From positions 186,001 to 250,000 of the forward strand of contig NZ_JABUXU010000002.1 in the NCBI RefSeq assembly GCF_014897675.1: a stretch of DNA of 64,000 nucleotides, written 5' to 3'. A program made the position numbers and the translations under genes. The notes below the pieces were generated by a model that saw only the letters and a list, made by a program, of their open reading frames with translations, was not told the origin of the DNA and did no database searches. Source of the DNA: Advenella sp. FME57. Its GTDB lineage: Bacteria > Pseudomonadota > Gammaproteobacteria > Burkholderiales > Burkholderiaceae_B. This document shows, piece by piece, positions 19,058 through 27,066 of this stretch (positions within the stretch are counted from its first letter, which is position 1; every line of letters begins with the position of its first letter).

Positions 19058-19657
19058 TTAGGCAAAGACGCGGAAGCGGTCCTTGTCGTCCATGTATTCT
19101 TTTTCACCAGCCGGGTTGATGATGCTGCCAAAAGGCATCTGGGCACGCAACTTCCAGCTGGCTGGAATATCCCATTCTGCCTGGACTTTATCGTCGATCA
19201 GCGGATTGTAGTGTTGTAGCGAGGCACCAATGCCGTGTTCAGCCAGCGCAGTCCAGACTGCCAGTTGCGCCATGCCGGTTGAGTGCTCGGACCAGATGGG
19301 GAAGTTCTCGGCGTAGGGAGCGAATTTTTCCTGCAGATCGGTTACTACGTCCTGATCTTCGTAGAACAGCACGGTGCCGTAGGCAGCCTGAAAGCCGCTG
19401 AGTTTTGCATCGGTGGCCGGGTAAGCGTCAGCCGGTACGATGGCTTTGAGCGTTTCCTTGGCAATTTCCCAGACACGGTCCTGGTGTTTACCCAACAGGA
19501 TGACAGCGCGTGAAGACTGGGAATTGAAGGAAGAGGGCGCCTGCTTGATCGTGTTTTGAATCAGCCTGACCAGTTCGTCATTGCTGAGTTTGACATCGCG
19601 ATCCAGCGCGTAGATGGTACGGCGGTTTTTCAGGTGCTGCAGAACATTTGCGGACAT
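19058..19657 (-). CDS. Nitroreductase-family oxidoreductase, Frm2/Hbn1-like
   Basis: This 199-residue FMN-dependent nitroreductase-fold protein starts MSANVLQHLKNRRTIYALDR (ATG at 19655-19657, AAAGGG upstream). It continues with APSSFNSQSSRAVILLG, FYEDQDVV, APYAENFPIWSEHSTGMAQ and HYNPLIDD. This is the pattern of the Frm2/YdfN branch (homologues of yeast Frm2 and Hbn1), linked to NAD(P)H-dependent reduction of nitro compounds and to fatty-acid or redox stress. The RR-T near the N-terminus and SSFN segment are expected to bind FMN phosphate. It is a lone gene between two Bug genes, with a 17-bp palindrome about 135 bases upstream. A longer in-frame upstream start would add 29 residues not found in the family. 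Confidence 0.88.
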   Translation of the reverse strand: MSANVLQHLKNRRTIYALDRDVKLSNDELVRLIQNTIKQAPSSFNSQSSRAVILLGKHQDRVWEIAKETLKAIVPADAYPATDAKLSGFQAAYGTVLFYEDQDVVTDLQEKFAPYAENFPIWSEHSTGMAQLAVWTALAEHGIGASLQHYNPLIDDKVQAEWDIPASWKLRAQMPFGSIINPAGEKEYMDDKDRFRVFA

Positions 19658-20168
19658 GATGGTAAAACCCTTTAAAAATAGTTTCAATGATCGTTGTTTG
19701 TTTTCAGATACCGCAATTGCTTGCGGTTCTTGCATAGTCAACATTATGCTGCAATGCAGGGTGAGTTTGTTTCATCTGTTTTGTAGAGTATGTTCAAAAT
19801 ATTTGAACGATGGGTGCGACCAGAACAAGGGCTTGGACCGCCAAGGGGTGTTAACAGGGGATATTGAGAAGGGACAGTGAAAAGCGTGCTCTGGCAGGCA
19901 GGGCCCTGCGGAAGGGGCAGCAACGAAATGTGAGGCGCCAGACGTCACCCGTGCGGGTGGGATCAGCTATAAAGGGTAAATTGGTCAATCGTATTGCGGT
20001 GCGGGCAAAGCGCTACGCTTTTGGCCGACCCATTGCGGCGGTCTGCAGCGGTTGCGGTTTCCCCTGATTGTGATCAACAAGCGCGCTCAATGCGCACAAT
20101 TGGGTGAGGCGCTGTCCGGTACTGGTTCAGGCGTGTACCGGACAACGCTCGCCTCTGTCTTTGCGCGC
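19658..20168. other. Intergenic region with two palindromes and a long hairpin
   Basis: No gene is seen in these 511 bases. Besides the 17-bp inverted repeat listed separately, CTGCAATGCAG (19750-19760) is a small dyad. GTCCGGTAC (20114-20122) and GTACCGGAC (20135-20143) form a 9-bp stem that can be extended by GAGGCG/CGCCTC. This large hairpin lies 25 bases after the stop of Bug gene 3 on the minus strand and may end its transcript, though no T tract follows. Confidence 0.5.
19793..19809. promoter_or_regulatory. 17-bp perfect inverted repeat, candidate repressor operator
   Basis: GTTCAAA (19793-19799), ATA centre, TTTGAAC (19803-19809). It sits about 135 bases upstream of the nitroreductase start on the minus strand, in the position expected for a MarR-, TetR- or HxlR-type repressor that senses electrophiles. 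No such regulator gene is adjacent. Confidence 0.5.
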
Positions 20169-21152
20169 TTACTTTTTCTCGAACCCCAAGGACTCGAGCA
20201 CCTTGCCTTCGTCTGTTGTGGTTTTTTTCGCAAACTCGGTGTATTGCTGGGTGCTCATGTAGAGCGGTTCCATATCGTATTTTTCCAGCGCTTCGCGAAA
20301 GTTGGGTTTTTCCATGGCCAGCTTGAGCGCGTCATGAAGCTTTTTCACGATGTCCGGATCGGTGTCCTTGGGAACGGCCAGTCCGAAAGGAGAAAGCTGA
20401 ACACGGTTAATGCCCGATTCCTTGAGGGTGGGCGCGTCAGGAAATTTTTTGCTGCGTTTTTCACCCCAGGTAGACAACAGGCGCAGCTTGCCGTTCTCTA
20501 CATAAGGCGCCCATGCCGGGGTATCTGCCACTGACATGACAAACCCGCCAATAATGGCCTTGAGCGACTCCGCGTTGCCTTTATAGGGGACATGCACCAG
20601 TTTGATGTCGGCGTCCTGGGCAATGGCCTCCATGGTGATATGCAGGGTCGTCATAATGCCCGGCGAACCATAGGTGAGTTTTTCCGGATTTTCTCTGGCG
20701 TACTCGATATATTCTTTCATCGACTTGATCGGTGAATCGGCCGGCACCACCAGTCCGAAAGAATAACCTGCAAGGCCGATGACATAGGTCAGATCGGTGG
20801 CCGGGTTCCAGTCAATCTTGCTGATGTAGGGCAGGCGGAACACCGGTGTTGGCGTTTGGGCAAGGGTGTAGCCGTCCGGCTTCTTATTGTGCAGCTGCAT
20901 GGCCGGCAGAACACCGCCGGCACCCGGCTTGTTTTCGACGATCACCGGTTGCTTGAGAATACCCGTCAGGTTTTCTGCCAGCACCCGGAATGGAATGTCG
21001 GTTGAGCCGCCGGCCGTATAGCCAATCACGATTGTGATTGGCTTGTTAGGAAAGTTCTTGGCTGCCTCGGACATTGCCTGGGCTGACTGCATACCGCCTG
21101 CCATGAGCATAGCAATGGCGGCGGTATAAATGGACTTGCCTGGTTTTATCAC
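20169..21152 (-). CDS. Bug/TctC-family tripartite tricarboxylate receptor (3)
   Basis: This 327-residue periplasmic receptor has signal peptide MIKPGKSIYTAAIAMLMAGG... ending near AQA. Mature blocks are FPNKPITIVIGYTAGGSTDI, IVENKPGAGGVLP, KKPDGYT and VHVPYKGNAE. The start is GTG at 21150-21152 with CAGGAGACAA just before it, a strong site. The gene is last in a minus-strand run: nitronate monooxygenase-like, enoyl-CoA hydratase, acyl-CoA dehydrogenase, then this receptor 84 bases later. The run suggests the receptor captures the carboxylate degraded by those enzymes, with permease subunits supplied from elsewhere. Ligand unknown. Confidence 0.92.
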   Translation of the reverse strand: MIKPGKSIYTAAIAMLMAGGMQSAQAMSEAAKNFPNKPITIVIGYTAGGSTDIPFRVLAENLTGILKQPVIVENKPGAGGVLPAMQLHNKKPDGYTLAQTPTPVFRLPYISKIDWNPATDLTYVIGLAGYSFGLVVPADSPIKSMKEYIEYARENPEKLTYGSPGIMTTLHITMEAIAQDADIKLVHVPYKGNAESLKAIIGGFVMSVADTPAWAPYVENGKLRLLSTWGEKRSKKFPDAPTLKESGINRVQLSPFGLAVPKDTDPDIVKKLHDALKLAMEKPNFREALEKYDMEPLYMSTQQYTEFAKKTTTDEGKVLESLGFEKK

Positions 21153-21236
21153 ACTTGTCTCCTGTTTTTTAGTAATGCGGATAATTGCAGATGGCGCGTC
21201 TGGATGTCTGATCTGATTAGTGCAGGATCTTACAAG

Positions 21237-22391
21237 TCAGATATTACCGTCTTTAATCAGATCCTTCGCAATAATGATTTGCTGAATTTGTGATGTGCCT
21301 TCGTATAGACGGAACAGGCGTACATCACGATAGAAACGTTCGATCGCGTATTCGGAAATATAACCGGATCCGCCATGAATCTGCACCGCCCTGTCGGCAA
21401 CACGGCAGCACATTTCGGTAGCAAAATATTTTACGCAGGAGGCCAGCGCCGACACGCTTTCGCCGCTGTCGCGCCGGCGTGTTGCATCGAGCAACATGCA
21501 TTCGGCCGCGTAAATATCCGTTTTGCTATCTGCAAGCATACCCTGAATCAATTGAAAATCAACTAGAGGATGCCCGAATTGCTTGCGGTCCTTGGCAAAC
21601 GCCAGCGCATCGGCCAGCATGCGTTTGGCCGCGCCGATAGCGACGCCGGAAATATGCAGGCGGCCTTTGTCCAGTACTTTCATGGCAGTCTTAAAGCCCA
21701 CGCCTTCCTTGCCGCCGATCAACTGGCTTGCCGGTATGCGGCAGTTATCAAAAATGACATCGCTCGTGTGTGCGCCTTTCTGGCCCATTTTTTTGTCGCG
21801 TTTGCCCAGTGTGAGTCCTGGGGTGCCGGCCTCGACAATGAACGCTGAAATACCCGAAGCACCTTTGATGTCGGGATTGCTGCGCGCCATGACGGTAAAA
21901 ATGCCGGCATGAGGCGCGTTGGTAATGAAGCGTTTGGTGCCATTGATGATGTAATGGTCGCCATCGCGTACGGCTGTTGTACGCAGGGACCCGGCATCGG
22001 AACCGGCTTCCGGTTCGGTCAGGGCAAACGAGCCGATCAGATCGCCGCTGGCCAGGCGTGGCAGATATTTTTCTTTCTGTTCCGTGGTGCCGTCGATCAC
22101 GATGCCCGACGAACCGATGCCGTTGTTGGTGCCGATGTAGGAACGAAACGCCGGGGAGGTGCGACCCAGTTCCATCGCAATGCGGGCTTCCTCTTCCATG
22201 GTCAGGCCCAGGCCGCCATATTCTTCAGGCAAGGCCAGACCAAACAGACCCAGCTCTTTCATCTGGTCCCGGATTTGCTGGGGAATTTCGTCGGTCTCGG
22301 CAACTTCGTTTTCGGCGGGAACGAGGACTTCGCTAACGAAGCGGCGAACGCCTTCTTCAAGAAGGGTCTGGGTTTCCTGATCACGTATCAT
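21237..22391 (-). CDS. Acyl-CoA dehydrogenase
   Basis: This 384-residue FAD-dependent acyl-CoA dehydrogenase makes the alpha,beta-double bond in acyl-CoA and passes electrons to ETF. Domain blocks run in the normal order: N-terminal helical domain with LPEEYGGLGL, middle beta-domain with FALTEPEAGSDAGSL and GTKRFITNAPHA, and C-terminal helical domain with ALAFAKDRKQFGHPLVDFQLIQ. RLYEGTSQIQ carries the expected catalytic glutamate (about E364). It therefore looks like an active short/medium/branched-chain enzyme. It lies 33 bases behind the enoyl-CoA hydratase gene and 84 before the Bug receptor, in one operon. Exact chain specificity cannot be told. Confidence 0.93.
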   Translation of the reverse strand: MIRDQETQTLLEEGVRRFVSEVLVPAENEVAETDEIPQQIRDQMKELGLFGLALPEEYGGLGLTMEEEARIAMELGRTSPAFRSYIGTNNGIGSSGIVIDGTTEQKEKYLPRLASGDLIGSFALTEPEAGSDAGSLRTTAVRDGDHYIINGTKRFITNAPHAGIFTVMARSNPDIKGASGISAFIVEAGTPGLTLGKRDKKMGQKGAHTSDVIFDNCRIPASQLIGGKEGVGFKTAMKVLDKGRLHISGVAIGAAKRMLADALAFAKDRKQFGHPLVDFQLIQGMLADSKTDIYAAECMLLDATRRRDSGESVSALASCVKYFATEMCCRVADRAVQIHGGSGYISEYAIERFYRDVRLFRLYEGTSQIQQIIIAKDLIKDGNI

Positions 22392-22424
22392 GACTGTGAT
22401 TAATCCTTATAAAAAATGAGTGCG

Positions 22425-23177
22425 TTATTTTGCCAGAAACCGGCTGAATGCCGTCTTTGCTTCGGGCGATGCCAGGCATTGCACAAAACGTTCTCTTTCA
22501 GCATCCAGCGTTGCGGCCACGTCTTGGGCCGCAGCGCGCTGCATCAGCGCTTTGGTGCTGGTCAGGGCAAGTCGGGACTGGCTGGCCATTTCGCGGGCCA
22601 GTTCCTGGGCGGTACTTTCGGCCTGGCCGGCAATGACCACGCGATTGATAAGGCCTGCCTGTTGGGCTTCTTCAGCCGTAAAGGGTGTGCCACGGTACAG
22701 CCATTCATTGGCCTTTCGAATCCCGACGTAACGGGCAAGCAGCAGGCTGGACGCGCCTTCAGGGCACAGGCCCAGCGGCACGAAGGGAATGCGGAACTGT
22801 GTACCGGTGCCGGCAACAACAAAATCACAATGCAGCAACATCGTGACGCCAATGCCAATGGCGCCGCCTTCGACGGCGGCGATGATGGGAATGTTGACCT
22901 TGCTGATGGTTTTGAGAAATGTCAGGCCTGGGCTGGCGCCTTCGGGCGCATTAACAAAGTCGCGCAGATCGTTGCCCGCTGTGAAATAGCCGCCCGCACC
23001 GGTCAGTACAATGGCATGCAGGTCTTCTCTTGCGGTGGCCTGCGCCAGCGCCGCCGTGAGCGCAGCATAGGTAGCGCTATCCAGTGCGTTTTTCTGTGCC
23101 GGTCTGTTGATGGTGAGCGTCAGAACCCGCTCGCTGACATTGACCAGGATCGTGGGCGTGGTCGCTGTATCGTTCAT
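22425..23177 (-). CDS. Enoyl-CoA hydratase/isomerase
   Basis: This 250-residue crotonase-fold protein starts MNDTATTPTILVNV at ATG 23175-23177, overlapping the last base of the preceding gene's stop (TAATG), so the two are translationally coupled. The oxyanion-hole blocks are ALDSATYAAL...GAGGYFTAGNDLRDF and AAVEGGAIGIGVTMLLHCDFV. The position that holds Glu in hydratases reads FVPLGLCPEGASS, so the catalytic acid pattern is closer to isomerase-like crotonases. It would hydrate or isomerise the double bond made by the acyl-CoA dehydrogenase encoded next. A longer upstream reading frame lies inside the neighbouring gene and is rejected. Confidence 0.9.
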   Translation of the reverse strand: MNDTATTPTILVNVSERVLTLTINRPAQKNALDSATYAALTAALAQATAREDLHAIVLTGAGGYFTAGNDLRDFVNAPEGASPGLTFLKTISKVNIPIIAAVEGGAIGIGVTMLLHCDFVVAGTGTQFRIPFVPLGLCPEGASSLLLARYVGIRKANEWLYRGTPFTAEEAQQAGLINRVVIAGQAESTAQELAREMASQSRLALTSTKALMQRAAAQDVAATLDAERERFVQCLASPEAKTAFSRFLAK

Positions 23178-24145
23178 TAGGCGTTCTCGCTGGCAAGGCG
23201 CTGGCGCGCGGTCTGGTATTCCTGTTGCATGCGCTGGGCGATCGCGGCAACCGGCTCTACTGAGTCGATAGTGCCGACGCCCTGGCCGGCACCCCAGACA
23301 TCTTTCCACGCCTTGACGCGGGTTGAACCAAAGTTGGTTGATGATTTTTCCTGTTCTTGCAGGTTGTCCGGATCCAGGCCTGATGCCGTAATGCTCGGCG
23401 CCAGGTAATTACCGGGTATACCCGTGAAAAACGGCGTGTACAGAATGTCTTTGGCTGCTGCGTCGACGATCATTTGTTTGTAGCGTGGGTCGGCGTTCGC
23501 TTCCTGGCTGGCTATAAAGCGCGTGCCGATATACGCAAAATCGGCTCCCATCGCCTGGGCTGCCAGGATGGCATCGCCGTTGGTGATCGAGCCGGAAAGA
23601 ATAATCGGGCCATCATAGAATTTACGTACTTCCGACACCAGTGCGAACGGACTCAGCGTGCCTGCATGACCGCCTGCGCCGGCGGCAACAAGAATCAGCC
23701 CGTCCACGCCGGCTTCCAGTGCCTTCTCGGCATGGCGGATGGTTGTGACATCATGAAAGACCAGGCCGCCCCAGCCATGAACCGCAGAAGCGACGTCCGA
23801 CGGGGCGCGCAGGCTGGTGATGATGACGGGAACCTTGTATTTCTCGCAGGCCTGCATGTCGTGATCAAGCCTGTCGTTCGACGTATGGATAATCTGGTTG
23901 ACGGCGAAGGGGGCTATTTTCTGCGCCGGATGCCGGCTGCGTTCATCATCCAGTGTGCTGGTGATCCGGGCCAGCCAGTCATCAAGCAGCGACGCCGGAC
24001 GGGCATTGAGGGCCGGGAACGATCCGATCAGTCCGCTTTTGCATTGCTCGATGACCATATCCGGATTGGACACGATAAACATGGGCGAGCAGATTACGGG
24101 AAGCGACATTTGAGCGCGCAATTTTTGTACGACAGGATGAACCAT
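23177..24145 (-). CDS. Nitronate monooxygenase-family flavoprotein
   Basis: This 322-residue FMN-binding TIM-barrel protein of the NMO/2-nitropropane dioxygenase family begins MVHPVVQKLRAQMSLPVICS, then PMFIVSNPD. The active-site loop is AAGAGGHAG, with the conserved histidine near residue 160, and the phosphate-binding end is GSITNGDAILAAQAMGADFAYIGTRF. True nitronate monooxygenases oxidise alkyl nitronates such as propionate-3-nitronate, but many family members in acyl-CoA operons have unknown roles. ATG 24145 is chosen with GAGG upstream; a TTG two codons earlier is less likely. It is first gene of the operon divergent from the IclR regulator. Confidence 0.88.
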   Translation of the reverse strand: MVHPVVQKLRAQMSLPVICSPMFIVSNPDMVIEQCKSGLIGSFPALNARPASLLDDWLARITSTLDDERSRHPAQKIAPFAVNQIIHTSNDRLDHDMQACEKYKVPVIITSLRAPSDVASAVHGWGGLVFHDVTTIRHAEKALEAGVDGLILVAAGAGGHAGTLSPFALVSEVRKFYDGPIILSGSITNGDAILAAQAMGADFAYIGTRFIASQEANADPRYKQMIVDAAAKDILYTPFFTGIPGNYLAPSITASGLDPDNLQEQEKSSTNFGSTRVKAWKDVWGAGQGVGTIDSVEPVAAIAQRMQQEYQTARQRLASENA

Positions 24146-24514
24146 AAACAACCTCAGTCAGATAAATATCATATGCAATATTGGCAGCGGACGGATGCAT
24201 GATGCATGCCGCAGACGAAAGATGCCGACGGGGCAGGTCGGCGCAGCCATCGGATAGCACGTCGCGGTATCAGGGTCGCCTGCATAAATTCGAAACAAAA
24301 TTCTGCAATGCGGTACATGCTTTACTCTTGAGCGCTAGCCGTCAGCACTTTATCATAGACTACTCTGGACGCGCGGGCAATGGAATTTTCTTTTTAAACA
24401 TAGTATAAAACGGGTATTATTATACTATTGAGCAAATGCGGAAGGCATGACGCGCCACGCAATGCGATTCTGTACTATATTCTGCACATTGGAATTGTTC
24501 CTGCGAATTTATTT
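24146..24514. promoter_or_regulatory. Divergent promoter region with candidate IclR operator
   Basis: The 369 bases lie between two divergent starts. ATAGTATA (24400-24407) and TATACTAT (24421-24428) form an 8-13-8 inverted repeat about 90 bases before the chosen IclR start. A smaller GGAATTGTTCC dyad follows at about 24490-24500. These are natural candidates for autoregulation by the IclR protein. No other gene was seen here. Confidence 0.55.
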
Positions 24515-25336
24515 ATGACATCTGATATTCGGAAAACCCTTAACAAACCCCCTTTGGCCAGAGAGTATGAGGACGACCGCCATTTCATCACGGCGATCGC
24601 CCGCGGCCTTGATGTGCTGGCCTGCTTTCGCTCCGGCAACAAAGTGCTGGGCAATCAGGAAATTGCACAGCGTTGCAAGCTGCCCAAGTCAACGGTGTCG
24701 CGCATTACCTATACGCTGACCAGGCTGGGTTACCTGACGCATGACGAGGAAAGCAGTAAATACCAACTGGGTATGGCGACACTCTCGCTGGGCGTGGGCT
24801 TGCTGGCCAAGCTCGATATCCGCCAGGTTGCCCGGCCGCTGATGCAGGCGCTGGCTGACGAGACTCAGGGCATGGTAACGCTGGGAACGCGCGATCGATT
24901 GTCGATGTTGTATCTGGAAAACTGCCGCAGCCGGTCGGCGCTGACACTCAGCATGGACGTGGGCGCCCGTATTCCGATCGTATCCACGGCCATGGGCAGG
25001 GCTTATCTGGCGGAAATCCCGCTGCAGGAGCGCGAAGAGATATTCGGCCGGGTACGCGAACTTGATGAGCTGGCTAGTGATGCGTTAATGAGCGGTATCG
25101 CTTCGTCGCTGGCCGATTACGAGCGGCTGGGATGCACCTGCTCATTTGGCGATTGGCAAAAGGATGTGAACGCCATCGCGGTCGGCTTGAATCTGGGGCG
25201 GCAGTTTCCGATTATGTCGATCAGTTGCGGGGGCCCGTCCTTCAATTTATCCGAGCAATATCTGCTTGAAGAGGCGCGACCCAAATTGCTGGAAGTGGTC
25301 AGCAAACTCAAGGAGACGGTGGGTCAGCCAGCCTGA
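24515..25336 (+). CDS. IclR-family transcriptional regulator
   Basis: This 273-residue regulator has the IclR layout: an N-terminal winged helix-turn-helix at about residues 47-75 (NQEIAQRCKLPKSTVSRITYT, with FITAIARGLDVLACF before it), and a C-terminal GAF-like effector domain. The latter has GTRDRLSMLYLE, VGARIPIVSTAMGRAYLA and the closing AVGLNLG. ATG 24515 is chosen because it starts a few residues before the conserved region, although its ribosome binding site is weak; a TTG at 24428 would add 29 residues. It is divergent from the NMO-ECH-ACAD-Bug operon and next to the pim-like operon, so it may control either or both. IclR proteins often sense aromatic or aliphatic acid intermediates such as 3-oxoadipate. 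Confidence 0.92.
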   Translation: MTSDIRKTLNKPPLAREYEDDRHFITAIARGLDVLACFRSGNKVLGNQEIAQRCKLPKSTVSRITYTLTRLGYLTHDEESSKYQLGMATLSLGVGLLAKLDIRQVARPLMQALADETQGMVTLGTRDRLSMLYLENCRSRSALTLSMDVGARIPIVSTAMGRAYLAEIPLQEREEIFGRVRELDELASDALMSGIASSLADYERLGCTCSFGDWQKDVNAIAVGLNLGRQFPIMSISCGGPSFNLSEQYLLEEARPKLLEVVSKLKETVGQPA

Positions 25337-25375
25337 TCCGCACAATACCCAGGCGTGTTGGTGAGCCCGTCGGGC

Positions 25376-25405
25376 AACTGCCGGCAGGCTTGCCGGCCGG
25401 CAGTT
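25376..25405. terminator. Hairpin between convergent IclR and thioesterase genes
   Basis: AACTGCCGG (25376-25384) and CCGGCAGTT (25397-25405) pair across a 12-base loop that can itself pair further (GCCGGC). It sits between convergent stops. No strong T tract, so it is probably a factor-aided or bidirectional end. Confidence 0.5.
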
Positions 25406-25413
25406 CGTGCTGG

Positions 25414-25833
25414 CTATTTCTTGTCGATCATGGAAAACAGGGCGGTGGCAAAGGCCACTTTTTTGTCACCCACGCGCATATCGCAGTTGGCGAAAACCAC
25501 CCGCTTCCCCTTGCGTTGAATATCCACTGTCGCTTCCAGCCAGTCGCCTTCGCGCACAGGCGACATGAATTCACAAGTCAGCGACATGGTGACGAAAGCC
25601 ACCGGCTCATCATGAGCGTTAAGAATGGCATCGCCAAAGGCATTGTCAGCAACGGTCATGATAAGACCGCCGTGGGCGACACCCACCTTGTTCAGATGCG
25701 TTGCCTCTACCCGCAGGCCAATGCCCACATGGCGGTCGTCCACTATTTTTTCATAAAAAGGTCCGGTCAGATCCGAAAAGGAACTGAAGCGGTTCAGCAG
25801 GCGGTAGTGTTCTGGAATAGTCTGGTCAATCAT
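25414..25833 (-). CDS. PaaI-type hotdog thioesterase
   Basis: This 139-residue single hotdog-fold protein has the acyl-CoA thioesterase block NKVGVAHGGLIMTVADNAFGDA (about residues 47-68), including the HGG loop and the downstream Asp that acts in PaaI/YdiI-type enzymes. Such thioesterases hydrolyse stalled or toxic acyl-CoA esters and release CoA. The gene starts 15 bases after the stop of the acyl-CoA dehydrogenase small subunit, in the same minus-strand transcript, so it likely acts as a safety valve for the dicarboxyl-CoA pathway. Specificity is not known. The ribosome binding site (GAGGAAA) is somewhat distant from the ATG. Confidence 0.88.
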   Translation of the reverse strand: MIDQTIPEHYRLLNRFSSFSDLTGPFYEKIVDDRHVGIGLRVEATHLNKVGVAHGGLIMTVADNAFGDAILNAHDEPVAFVTMSLTCEFMSPVREGDWLEATVDIQRKGKRVVFANCDMRVGDKKVAFATALFSMIDKK

Positions 25834-25848
25834 GATACGGGTGTTTCC

Positions 25849-27012
25849 TCAAGCGGGGTCCTGGTTTTTCTGTGGCGTTAGCAAACTATCACTATATCGC
25901 TGCAAATGAAAGTCTGCATCGCCATACTGACTATTTAGTACAGTGACCCGTTTGAAGTAATGAGGTACGACCAGCTCGTCGGTGACGCCCATGCCGCCGT
26001 GCAGTTGCACGGCCTCTTCGCCGACATGGCGCGACAGTTTTGCCAGCAGCACCCTTGCCGCTGCGCCTTTGATGATGCGATCCTGCGGATCATCGCCAGC
26101 CTGGCTGATGGCTGCCAGCAGCGCCATGGAAGTAGCCTGTTCTGCTGCGATGGCCATATCGGCCATGCGGTGCTGCAAGGCTTGAAAGGTGCCAATGGCC
26201 ACGCCAAACTGCTTTCTGGTTTTCAAATACTCCAGGGTCGCGTCGTTCAGGGCCTGGATCAGGCCGGCCGCCTCGGCCGCCAGTGCGGCATTGGTGGCAG
26301 CCAGCGCCTGCATGATGGCGGGGTAGGCCGTGTCTGCGTCGCCAATCAGCGCCTCTGGCGGCAGCTCGGCATTTTCTATCACCAGATCGGCAGCCAGATG
26401 GCCGTCATGCAGCCGGTATGACTTGGCCGTAATGCCAGGATGGTCTGCTTTGACCAGGAAGACAGACAGGCCGTTGCTGTCATTTTCCTGTCCGGCAGTC
26501 CTGGCTGTGATCAGCCAGTGGTCGCACACCGGCGCGTCAACCACGATGGCCTTGTGGCCGTTCAGGATCCAGTTGCCCGCCTTGTTGACGGCCTGGGTAT
26601 GGATACGCGATTCCTGATAGCGCGATTGGGCATCGTAGTGGGCAAAGGCGAAACGGGCCGAGCCATCTGCGATCGCGGCAATCAGCACGCTGCGCTGCTG
26701 CGCTGTGGCGTGCTGCTGCAAAAACGTACCTGACAGTACCACGGTGCTGATGTAAGGTTCAAGAATAAGTCCTTTGGCCAGTGAGCGCATGACCAGATAG
26801 GTATCCAACGGGGTGCCTTGCAGGCCGCCGTCTTCTTCGGCAAAGGGCAGGGCAAGAATGCCCAGTTCTGCAAAGGTTGCCCAGGTGTCCTGGCTCATAT
26901 GCTGGTTGGCGGCAAGATTTTTCCGGCGCTGTTCAAAGGCATAGTCTTTGTCGACAAAGCGGGTAAGCGTATCTTGCAGGGCAAGTTGTTCTTCGGTAAA
27001 GGTAAAGTCCAT
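25849..27012 (-). CDS. pimD: Acyl-CoA dehydrogenase, PimD-like small subunit
   Basis: This 387-residue acyl-CoA dehydrogenase-fold protein starts MDFTFTEEQLALQDTLTRFV, resembling PimD of the Rhodopseudomonas pim operon. Fold blocks are present: FAEEDGGLQGTPLDTYLV, WILNGHKAIVVDAPVCDHW, and C-terminal LKTRKQFGVAIGTFQALQHRMADM and VQLHGGMGVTDELVVPHYFKR. The usual catalytic-glutamate positions are not filled: the C-terminal block reads NSQYGDADFH rather than YEGT, and the helix matching the alternative site reads TNAALAAEAAG with no ER pair. It is therefore probably a non-catalytic or structural partner of the PimC-like subunit encoded just upstream (54 bases apart). GGAGTC lies before ATG 27012. 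Naming by operon similarity; substrate inferred. Confidence 0.82.
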   Translation of the reverse strand: MDFTFTEEQLALQDTLTRFVDKDYAFEQRRKNLAANQHMSQDTWATFAELGILALPFAEEDGGLQGTPLDTYLVMRSLAKGLILEPYISTVVLSGTFLQQHATAQQRSVLIAAIADGSARFAFAHYDAQSRYQESRIHTQAVNKAGNWILNGHKAIVVDAPVCDHWLITARTAGQENDSNGLSVFLVKADHPGITAKSYRLHDGHLAADLVIENAELPPEALIGDADTAYPAIMQALAATNAALAAEAAGLIQALNDATLEYLKTRKQFGVAIGTFQALQHRMADMAIAAEQATSMALLAAISQAGDDPQDRIIKGAAARVLLAKLSRHVGEEAVQLHGGMGVTDELVVPHYFKRVTVLNSQYGDADFHLQRYSDSLLTPQKNQDPA

Positions 27013-27066
27013 GTGGATGACTCCGTAGCGTATTATGTTCTGTATCGGGAAGGGATGGCGGGCCGT

